Of a stretch of 5,079 nt of DNA, positions 1 to 4,731 are shown piece after piece. Each line of letters begins with the position of its first letter. Within the stretch, counting starts at the first letter, position 1. The notes beneath the pieces are model-generated. The model did not search any database. It saw only the letters and a list, made by a program, of their open reading frames with translations, and had not been told where the DNA came from. Origin of the DNA: Bacilli bacterium (lineage in GTDB: Bacteria; Bacillota_I; Bacilli_A; RFN20; CAG-826); contig JAFZUD010000001.1 of NCBI GenBank assembly GCA_017618495.1, forward strand, positions 1 to 5,079. The letters run 5' to 3'. Both the position numbers and the translations under genes were made by a program.

Positions 1-401
1 AAGCCGTACTTGTCGCAGATTTCCTTAACGGCGAGAGCGGCGTTTTTCATATCGGCCTTTTCTTTATCCTTGATACCGAGAACGATGTTCTCAAGGCAAG
101 AGAAAACGTCGATGAGTTTGAAGTGCTGATGGACCATGCCGATCTTTAGGGAGAAGGCGTCCATCGGAGAAGAGATAGATACGTGTTTGCCGTTGACGTA
201 GATGTTTCCTTCATCTGGGAAATAGATGCCTGAAAGCATGTTCATGAGAGTGGTCTTGCCACTGCCATTCTCTCCTAAGAGGGAAAGGATCTCGCCTTTA
301 TATACGTCGAAGGTGATGTCTTCGTTGGCGATGACGGATCCGAAGGTTTTCGTGATGTTCTCGAATCTTACGCTAATCTCTTTTTCAACGGTCTTTTTCA
401 T
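1..401 (-). CDS. BMP/nucleoside-type ABC transporter ATP-binding protein, N-terminal part (gene runs off the window)
   Basis: This is the ATPase that powers import of the substrate caught by the neighbouring lipoprotein; it acts on the cytoplasmic face of the membrane. The 133 visible residues start MKKTVEKEISVRFENITKTF and carry the ABC fold in order: A-loop/first strand (about 11-20), Walker A GENGSGKT at 43-50, and Q-loop MVHQHFKLID at 89-98 (Gln92). The MVHQHF Q-loop followed by LENIVLG is characteristic of the sugar/nucleoside importer ATPases paired with BMP-family receptors, which are usually double-length (two ABC domains, about 500 residues). The signature motif, Walker B and any second domain lie beyond position 1. 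The ATG at 401 is the first good start; only a weak AGAG lies upstream, so translation may depend on the upstream gene or on RNA processing. It lies 91 bases downstream of the receptor gene, behind a hairpin. Confidence 0.92.
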   Translation of the reverse strand, partial: MKKTVEKEISVRFENITKTFGSVIANEDITFDVYKGEILSLLGENGSGKTTLMNMLSGIYFPDEGNIYVNGKHVSISSPMDAFSLKIGMVHQHFKLIDVFSCLENIVLGIKDKEKADMKNAALAVKEICDKYG

Positions 402-417
402 GTATCTATTATGCTCT

Positions 418-457
418 AAAAATAAGAAATTCCCAAGGGCTATTTAAAGCCCTTGGG
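418..457 (-). terminator. Intra-operon hairpin with T-rich tail (attenuator or processing site)
   Basis: On the minus strand CCCAAGGGC (457-449) and GCCCTTGGG (440-432) form a perfect 9-bp stem, extendable by one A-T pair, around an AT-rich loop. It is followed by a broken T-rich tail ending in five Ts (422-418). It lies between the receptor gene and the ATPase gene of the same operon. The tail is not a clean U-run, so partial termination or a 3' mRNA-stabilising end is more likely than full termination. That would leave more receptor than ATPase mRNA, a common need in binding-protein-dependent transporters. Confidence 0.62.
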
Positions 458-492
458 ACTAAGTTCGACTAATGACTAAATCCTAGAAGGAA

Positions 493-1734
493 TTAGGCAC
501 CGACGGAGATGCCATCGATGAGGATGTCGAAGTATGGAGCGGAACGCATTTCGGATTCGGCGAAATACTTCTTGCCATTGGCTTCTTTGATGGCTTCGGT
601 CTCACCAACATAGGTGCCGTCATCATCAACATCGGCGAGGTAGCCAGTGAGGTGGCCATCGGCGTCCATGGTGATGTAGGAAGCTTTGCTGAACTCGGAG
701 GTGTCAGCTTTGGCGTTCTTAACGGTGAAGGTGCTGCAATCGAAGACTTTGGTGGTGCCAGCTTTGAGGGCGGCTTTCACTTCGTCAAGCTTTTCCTGGG
801 TTCCAGCGGCTGGGGCCTTCTTGCCAAGAGCGGTGACCTGAACGGAGTCGGTGTCGACGGTGCCGGTCCAGTCAGTGGCGATTTCCTTGCCACCCTTGAC
901 GGCATCGATGCACATCTCGAAGTATGGCTGCCAGTTGATCTTGGAAGAGATAACGAAGGTATTTGGGCACTGGGATTCAGTGGAACCGTTGTAGGAGATG
1001 TTTGGAACGCCTTTGGCTTCGCAAGCGGTTGGGGCGCCCCAGGAGTCAGCGTGCTGGGAGATGATGGAGCAGCCACCGTCGATGAGGGCGTTGGCAGCGG
1101 TCTTCTCGGCGTTCTCGTCATACCAGGAGTTGGTGTAACGGACTTCCATGGTGACATCGGAAACGATGGATTTGACACCAAGGTAGTAGGAAGTGAAGCC
1201 AGAGATGACTTCGGCGTATGGGAAGGCGCCGACGTAGCCGATCTTCTTGGAGGTATCGGCTTTTTCGGCGATCATGGCCTGGAGCTTCATGCCGGCAGCG
1301 ACACCAGCGAGGTAGCGGCCTTCATAGATGGAAGCGAAGGCATCGTGGAAGTTCTTCTGGTTGGCGGTGTGGGCCTGGGTGCCGGTGGCGTGGCAGAACT
1401 GGACATCAGCGGCTTTCTTGGCGGAAGCAAGAAGGTGGGATTCGTGACCGAAGGAATCGGCGAAGATTAACTTAGCGCCATCGTCGACCATGTTGTCAGC
1501 GGCAGTGGTGCAGCCGGCGTCTTCGTTGACACCAGTCTGGACTTTGCCATCAACGCCTTTGGCGTCGCAGGCAGCTTTGAAAGCATCGATGAAGTTCTTG
1601 TCGTAGGTGGAATCTTCACCGTGAAGGGTTAAAAGACCGACTTTCATCTTCTCGACCTTGTCGGTGTTGCCACCACAGCTGGCGAGACCAGCAATGGCAA
1701 GCATGGCGGTGAGTGCTAAGATTTGTTTTTTCAT
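493..1734 (-). CDS. BMP-family (PnrA-like) ABC transporter substrate-binding lipoprotein
   Basis: Extracytoplasmic receptor, anchored to the membrane by lipid, that captures a nucleoside-like substrate for an ABC importer. The 413 residues begin with a lipoprotein signal: basic MKK, hydrophobic core, lipobox LASC with the lipidated Cys20. A Bmp-type (periplasmic-binding-like) domain follows: first strand KVGLLTLHGEDSTYDKNF (31-48), IFADSFGHE (90-98), the KIGYVGAFPYAEVISGF segment (164-180), RYTNSWYDENAEKTAANALI (199-218), and IISQHADSWGAP (224-235). In the PnrA/TmpC family this fold binds purine nucleosides; a purine riboswitch in the leader agrees with that. The protein is longer than a typical 330-360-residue member: the C-terminal part (about 340-413) is acidic, with an ADVDDDGTYVGETE stretch at 367-380. 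It has at least eight cysteines besides Cys20 (such as 75, 114, 222, 238, 256), notable for an exported protein. The start is supported by AGGAG at 1750-1746, 11 bases upstream. Family confidence is high; the exact substrate is inferred. Confidence 0.93.
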   Translation of the reverse strand: MKKQILALTAMLAIAGLASCGGNTDKVEKMKVGLLTLHGEDSTYDKNFIDAFKAACDAKGVDGKVQTGVNEDAGCTTAADNMVDDGAKLIFADSFGHESHLLASAKKAADVQFCHATGTQAHTANQKNFHDAFASIYEGRYLAGVAAGMKLQAMIAEKADTSKKIGYVGAFPYAEVISGFTSYYLGVKSIVSDVTMEVRYTNSWYDENAEKTAANALIDGGCSIISQHADSWGAPTACEAKGVPNISYNGSTESQCPNTFVISSKINWQPYFEMCIDAVKGGKEIATDWTGTVDTDSVQVTALGKKAPAAGTQEKLDEVKAALKAGTTKVFDCSTFTVKNAKADTSEFSKASYITMDADGHLTGYLADVDDDGTYVGETEAIKEANGKKYFAESEMRSAPYFDILIDGISVGA

Positions 1735-1797
1735 GTTTCTTTTTTCTCCTAAATGGAATCGATAATTGCCAGAATAGGAGAATCAAGTCTAAACATC

Positions 1798-1822
1798 AAA
1801 ACACAAATCTAACGATTTTGTG
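1798..1822 (-). terminator. Terminator-like hairpin of the riboswitch expression platform
   Basis: Directly after the aptamer, CACAAA(A)TC (1822-1814) pairs with GATTTGTG (1809-1802) around a GTTA loop. This gives 8 bp with one bulged A at 1816, followed by TTTT (1801-1798). The stem is AT-rich, so as an intrinsic terminator it looks moderate. A competing pairing is visible: ACGA (1829-1826), which is in the 3' strand of aptamer helix P1, can pair with TCGT (1815-1812), which is in the terminator stem and loop. Ligand-stabilised P1 would block that pairing and let the terminator form, the usual OFF logic of guanine riboswitches. The switching mechanism is inference. Confidence 0.6.
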
Positions 1823-1888
1823 ACTTCGTAGTGTTGGATTAAGGTCCAACGTAGAGACTTCCCACCAATTAGGGCAATTATACGAAAT
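1823..1888 (-). promoter_or_regulatory. Purine riboswitch aptamer, guanine type
   Basis: Cis-acting RNA that senses guanine or hypoxanthine and controls the downstream purine transporter. Seen on the minus strand: P1 pairs 1888-1881 (ending TTCGTA) with 1830-1823 (TACGAAGT), 8 bp with one G-U. J1/2 is TAAT (1880-1877). A short P2 pairs CCC (1874-1872) with GGG (1863-1861). L2 ends in GG (1866-1865). J2/3 reads AGTCTCTAC (1859-1851), matching the family's GUNUCUAC core. P3 pairs GTTGGA (1850-1845) with TCCAAC (1838-1833), and L3 contains CC (1844-1843) that can pair with the L2 GG. J3/1 is AC before P1, so the base that reads the ligand (position 74 in xpt numbering) is C1831, the guanine/hypoxanthine form; adenine riboswitches have U there. 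P2 and both loops deviate from the usual pattern. The aptamer lies about 90 bases upstream of the receptor ATG. Confidence 0.88.
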
Positions 1889-1908
1889 GTCGATTTAGCG
1901 ATTCGACA
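1888..1908 (-). repeat. Inverted repeat just 5' of the aptamer (likely 5'-end RNA hairpin)
   Basis: TGTCGA (1908-1903) and TCGACA (1893-1888) form a perfect 6-bp inverted repeat with a 9-base loop. With a -10 box at 1919-1914 the transcript would start near 1907, placing this hairpin at the extreme 5' end and flush against aptamer helix P1. That suggests a 5' stabilising stem that could stack on P1. A protein operator overlapping the start site is an alternative. Confidence 0.5.
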
Positions 1909-1913
1909 CATTG

Positions 1914-1919
1914 AATATA
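1914..1919 (-). promoter_or_regulatory. Candidate -10 box for the riboswitch-transporter transcript
   Basis: TATATT on the minus strand, 26 bases upstream of the 5' edge of helix P1, which predicts a start near 1907. No good -35 hexamer is visible at 16-18 bases spacing: the region is T-rich (GTTTTTT around 1940-1934), with TAGTTT at 17 bases. The position relative to the aptamer is the main support; the hexamer is weak evidence alone. Confidence 0.42.
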
Positions 1920-2175
1920 AACTAGGCAAAATGAAAAAACTACTAGAATCAAATCATTTTTTTCATGAAAACGGTTACATTCATAAAAAATCGCGATATT
2001 TTCGTAAAGAAATCTTTCCAGTGTAGAGCGAGGCGAAAATGGAGTTGCAAATACTTAGTATTTATTTCTTCAAAAACGACTCGGAAAATGGAATGTCGCT
2101 AATTAAATACTGATATATTTTTGTAAGTCTGAAAATACTTTCATAAACAGCCGATTTCTGGTGCGTTTTTGGAAG
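1920..2175. other. AT-rich intergenic region without a convincing gene
   Basis: About 250 bases between the transporter leader and the peptidase terminator. It contains a perfect 12-base palindrome TTTTCATGAAAA (1960-1971), a 6-bp inverted repeat AAATAC/GTATTT (2049-2063), and a 31-codon plus-strand reading frame (1931-2026) with only a weak AGG upstream. None is enough to call a gene, and no tRNA or known small RNA is recognised. Confidence 0.5.
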
Positions 2176-2200
2176 AAAAAAGCCCTCATTTTCAGAGGGC
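2176..2200 (-). terminator. Rho-independent terminator of the peptidase operon
   Basis: On the minus strand GCCCTC (2200-2195), a 7-base loop, then GAGGGC (2187-2182), followed by six Ts (2181-2176). It begins 6 bases after the peptidase stop codon. A GC-rich 6-bp stem with an immediate U-run is a textbook intrinsic terminator. It separates the peptidase operon from the transporter operon transcribed in the same direction. Confidence 0.9.
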
Positions 2201-2206
2201 GTTTTC

Positions 2207-3922
2207 TTAGAAGTTTTCTGGGTGATAATCGCGGAGAACCTTCTCAAGAGGCTTGATCGTCTTAGCGAGGACTCCTTCATCGAATGGAACCTCAAGTCCA
2301 ACCTTCTTCACAAGCTCGCAGAAGGTGTATTTGCCACCGAGTTTGCAAAGTTTGATGTACTTCTTCCAAGCGTTATCGTGTGAGCGTCTGTCCTTATTGA
2401 AGAACTGGAACGCGCATACCTGAGCGAGGGTGTAGTCGATATAGTAGAAAGGCATCTCGAAGATGTGGAGCTGGGTGAGCCAGCGGTGACCGGTGTAGAG
2501 ATATTCGCAGTTTCTCTCCGCCTCAACCTTCCATGGGGTGTATTTCTCTTCGATCTTGTGCCACTGCTCATCTCTTTCAGCTGGTGTGGCCTCTGGGTGA
2601 GCGTAGACCCAATGCTGGAACTCATCGACGGAGACGCCGTATGGGAGGAAGCAGATGGAATCGGCAAGATGGACATAACGGTATTTGTCAGGCTCATCGA
2701 AGAAGAGATCCATGTATGGCTCGGCGAAGAATTCCATAGACATGGAATGGATTTCGCAGGATTCGGCGGTTGGCGAACGGTAGGCAGGAACTTTGATATC
2801 CGCGGATTCAAAAGCCTGGAATGAATGGCCGAACTCATGGGTAAGGACATCGACGTCACCGGCGGTGCCGTTGAAGTTAGAGAAGATGATCGGGGTTCTC
2901 TGAATTGGGAAGTAGGTCATGTAACCACCGCTTTGCTTGCCAGGTTTGGCATCGAGGAAGAGGAGGTTATGGTCGTTCATGTAACGGAAGTACTTGGAGG
3001 TGTCTTCGGACATCTGGTCGTACATCTTGATTGCGGCGTTGACCTTATCTTCGGTGGTTCCTTTTGGAGTTGGGTTGCCATTAGGGAACATGAGATTGAG
3101 ATCATATATCTCAGGATTTCTGATTCCTAAACGGGCGATTTGTTTTCTCACGATCTTGGCGGCAAGAGGAGTGACGACATCGTGGATCTGTTCACGGTAG
3201 GCGGCCACCATGAGAGGGTTATAGTCATAACGGTTCATCATGATGTAGCCAAGCTCGGTGTAGGATTTGTATCCCATCTTCTTGGCCATCTCAGTACGGA
3301 CTTTGACGAGCTTATCGAAGATATCCTCAAGTTCGTCCTTCTTTTCGTTAAGGCCGTTATAGTAAACCTCAGCGGCTTCTTTTCTGGTCTCACGGTCGAG
3401 ATCTTGGAGGAACTTGCCCATCTGAGGCATGTTGTATTTCTCTCCACGGAACTCGAAGGTGATCGCAGCGGTGACAGCCTGATACTTCATGACAAGCTCA
3501 GACTCTTCTTGCTTAAGGGAGACAACGGATTCGTCGCTCTTCTTGATCTCGTACTGGTACATCTTGGTGAGGAGCTTGCCTAATTTGCTCTCAAGGTACT
3601 CAAGATATGGGGAAGCGAGATAGGCCTTTGAGAACTTCTGGGTCTCAAGTTCAAGGATTGGAAGAGAGTTGTTGATCTTCTTCATGGCCTTCTCATATTT
3701 CTTATTGGTCGTCTCAAGGGTGAAAAGGACGGAGACATGGGTGATCTTGTCTTCGACGCTTTCGAGGAGACGGGTGTATTTCTTCCAAAGCTTCAACGCT
3801 TCTTCTTTGGTTGGGGCTTTTTCGAATAATTCAGCGAAGCCTTTGAGGCGGGCGCATACGTTATCGAAGTTAGGCACTTGGAATGGCCATTCTTCGAATT
3901 TCTTATCAGTCATCTTTTTCAT
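2207..3922 (-). CDS. M3-family oligoendopeptidase (PepF-like zinc metallopeptidase)
   Basis: Cytoplasmic zinc endopeptidase that cuts short peptides; there is no signal peptide or membrane segment. The 571 residues show the M3 active site: HEFGH at 362-366, with His362 and His366 as zinc ligands and Glu363 as catalytic base. The third ligand is probably Glu390, 28 residues after His362 in the ESCEIHSMSMEFF segment (387-399); thimet oligopeptidase has a spacing of 29. Further family marks are NFNGTAGDVDVLTHEFGHSF (349-368), the FFAEPYMDLFF region (398-408), and the tyrosine-rich substrate-side segment EMPFYYIDYTLAQ (489-501). The N-terminal 150 residues are helical and charged, as in the clamshell lobe. 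Length and the EIHSMSME motif fit the shorter M3 subgroup related to, but distinct from, classical PepF of about 600 residues. The ATG at 3922 has GGAGGA 9 bases upstream; an in-frame ATG at 3913 is less well placed. It is second in a two-gene operon, starting 2 bases after the upstream stop. Confidence 0.95.
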   Translation of the reverse strand: MKKMTDKKFEEWPFQVPNFDNVCARLKGFAELFEKAPTKEEALKLWKKYTRLLESVEDKITHVSVLFTLETTNKKYEKAMKKINNSLPILELETQKFSKAYLASPYLEYLESKLGKLLTKMYQYEIKKSDESVVSLKQEESELVMKYQAVTAAITFEFRGEKYNMPQMGKFLQDLDRETRKEAAEVYYNGLNEKKDELEDIFDKLVKVRTEMAKKMGYKSYTELGYIMMNRYDYNPLMVAAYREQIHDVVTPLAAKIVRKQIARLGIRNPEIYDLNLMFPNGNPTPKGTTEDKVNAAIKMYDQMSEDTSKYFRYMNDHNLLFLDAKPGKQSGGYMTYFPIQRTPIIFSNFNGTAGDVDVLTHEFGHSFQAFESADIKVPAYRSPTAESCEIHSMSMEFFAEPYMDLFFDEPDKYRYVHLADSICFLPYGVSVDEFQHWVYAHPEATPAERDEQWHKIEEKYTPWKVEAERNCEYLYTGHRWLTQLHIFEMPFYYIDYTLAQVCAFQFFNKDRRSHDNAWKKYIKLCKLGGKYTFCELVKKVGLEVPFDEGVLAKTIKPLEKVLRDYHPENF

Positions 3923-3924
3923 GT

Positions 3925-4272
3925 TTATCTGTCCTCCATCTTAAATCTAATGTTTTTGCTCTCCGGCATCTTGAAGTCTTTCTTCTCTAGCGGGCGAAGA
4001 TTAAGCTCGTCGCACATTGAGGTCAGGGAGATGAATGAATCCCTGGTTTCGAGATAGCCGTTGTTCGTAAGGTAATTGATACGGCCTTTGGTCCTTCTTC
4101 CCGTATATGAAGGGAAGTATCCGAAAGCGCTGGAATTGACGTACTTGATGGTCTCGAAATCGATGATGCCTTTGAGGATCTTCGTGAGGCCTTCAGCGGT
4201 CACTTCCACGCCTTCAAGATCAAGGGTCTTGAGGGCACGTAAGAGGTTTACGTAGCAAAGAGCAAGTTTCAT
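3925..4272 (-). CDS. Small protein of unknown function, operon partner of the peptidase
   Basis: I do not recognise this 115-residue protein. It has no signal peptide or membrane segment. The pattern looks like a small winged-helix fold: hydrophobic helix 1-20, helix about 25-38 (AEGLTKILKGIIDF), then TGRRTKGRINYLTNNGYLET (57-76), which resembles a recognition helix followed by a wing, and a basic tail. A nucleic-acid-binding or RQC-like role is possible but only inferred. The real-gene case rests on a perfect TATAAT just upstream, and on its stop lying 2 bases before the peptidase start with the peptidase's ribosome binding site just upstream of that stop. Only the ATG at 4272 fits the promoter. 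No Shine-Dalgarno sequence is visible, and the ATG is only 9 bases from the -10 box, so translation is probably near-leaderless. Confidence 0.75.
   Translation of the reverse strand: MKLALCYVNLLRALKTLDLEGVEVTAEGLTKILKGIIDFETIKYVNSSAFGYFPSYTGRRTKGRINYLTNNGYLETRDSFISLTSMCDELNLRPLEKKDFKMPESKNIRFKMEDR
3932..3937 (-). promoter_or_regulatory. Peptidase ribosome binding site inside the upstream gene
   Basis: GGAGGA on the minus strand, 9 bases before the peptidase ATG at 3922. It lies inside the last codons (Met-Glu-Asp-Arg) of the upstream 115-residue reading frame, whose TAA is at 3927-3925. Ribosomes finishing the first gene would expose or directly feed this site, so translational coupling is likely. 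It also fixes the peptidase start at 3922. Confidence 0.85.
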
Positions 4273-4281
4273 AACGCGGTT

Positions 4282-4310
4282 ATTATAGCGGATTATATTA
4301 ATCCCGTCTT
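4282..4310 (-). promoter_or_regulatory. Promoter of the peptidase operon
   Basis: A consensus -10 box TATAAT (4287-4282) with a weak -35 candidate AAGACG (4310-4305) 17 bases upstream. The predicted start (G4277 or G4275) leaves only about 3-5 untranslated bases before the ATG at 4272. Confidence 0.68.
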
Positions 4311-4320
4311 ACCACTTTGC

Positions 4321-4348
4321 TTGTACGGAAGAAAAAAATGGCTACAAT
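4321..4348 (+). promoter_or_regulatory. Promoter of the NifU-like gene
   Basis: A -10 candidate TACAAT (4343-4348) lies 16 bases after TTGTAC (4321-4326), a partial -35 match. The predicted start near 4355-4357 leaves only 3-5 bases before the ATG at 4360. It is divergent from the peptidase-operon promoter, with the two -10 boxes about 55 bases apart. Confidence 0.58.
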
Positions 4349-4359
4349 ATTCTTCCGTT

Positions 4360-4677
4360 ATGGAAGAGATTGAGAAGCAAATCGAAACAGTCCTAGGCAA
4401 GATCCGCCCATTCCTCCAAAGAGAAGGAGGCGACGTCGAGTACGTCGGCTTCAAGGACGGAGTCGTCTACGTCAACATGGTTGGCGCCTGCGAAGGATGT
4501 GCCTACGCCGATGCCGATATCTCCCAAGGCATTGAGACCATACTCGTTGAGGAAGTCCCAGGCGTCATCAGATGCGAAGGCGCAATGAACGCCCCGCTTG
4601 ATGTCCTTGATCCATATCTCAAGCGCAAAGAAGAGCAGTACAAAAAGCTCGACGAAGAAAAAACAGAAGAAAAATAA
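4360..4677 (+). CDS. NifU-like iron-sulfur cluster scaffold (NifU C-terminal domain)
   Basis: Small cytoplasmic protein predicted to carry or pass on iron-sulfur clusters. The 105 residues match the stand-alone NifU C-terminal domain: amphipathic helix EKQIETVLGKIRPFLQREGGDVEYVG (5-30), strand GVVYVNMVG (34-42), and the cluster-binding motif CEGC with Cys44 and Cys47, followed by the helix DADISQGIETILVEEVPGV. Family members are usually 75-100 residues; here a charged Lys/Glu tail (about 88-105) is added. The ATG at 4360 is chosen because family members begin right before this helix and the promoter sits just upstream. A TTG at 4321 would add 13 unrelated residues and would overlap the promoter. 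No Shine-Dalgarno sequence is visible. It is transcribed alone, divergent from the peptidase operon and convergent with the phosphatase gene; no other iron-sulfur genes are in the window. Confidence 0.94.
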   Translation: MEEIEKQIETVLGKIRPFLQREGGDVEYVGFKDGVVYVNMVGACEGCAYADADISQGIETILVEEVPGVIRCEGAMNAPLDVLDPYLKRKEEQYKKLDEEKTEEK

Positions 4678-4702
4678 AAAGCTGGAAATCCCAGCTTTTT
4701 TT
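4676..4702. terminator. Bidirectional intrinsic terminator between convergent genes
   Basis: GCTGG (4681-4685), loop AAATC, CCAGC (4691-4695), followed by seven Ts (4696-4702). Five As (4676-4680) in front extend the stem to 10 bp and overlap the NifU-like stop codon. On the minus strand the As become a T-run, so the same hairpin can stop transcription of the phosphatase gene, whose stop is at 4732. Confidence 0.9.
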
Positions 4703-4731
4703 CATAAAATCCTTGGCAAAACGCACTTATT

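Noticed and set aside
226..447. Plus-strand 73-codon frame at the left
   Set aside because: It is antisense to the ABC ATPase Walker A region and crosses the hairpin at 432-457.
652..1470. Long plus-strand open frame of 272 codons opposite the lipoprotein gene
   Set aside because: It is Gly/Val/Phe-rich low-complexity translation, lies wholly inside a clear lipoprotein gene with lipobox and family motifs, and is explained by the codon bias of that gene; it has no recognisable domain.
1823..1888. Adenine riboswitch or 2'-deoxyguanosine riboswitch
   Set aside because: The discriminator base is C1831 (U in adenine type), and the position equivalent to 51 (1853) is still U, whereas the known deoxyguanosine class changes it; a guanine-type call fits better, though the loops are unusual.
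2062..2301. Minus-strand 79-codon frame overlapping the end of the peptidase gene
   Set aside because: It runs through the peptidase's own terminator hairpin and overlaps its C-terminal codons in another frame, with no plausible protein features.
2465..3583. Several plus-strand open frames opposite the peptidase gene
   Set aside because: All are antisense shadows of a confidently identified M3 peptidase with intact HEFGH motif; none has a ribosome binding site or domain pattern.
4321..4359. Upstream TTG start for the NifU-like protein
   Set aside because: It would add 13 residues unlike the family, has no ribosome binding site and coincides with the predicted -35/-10 promoter elements.
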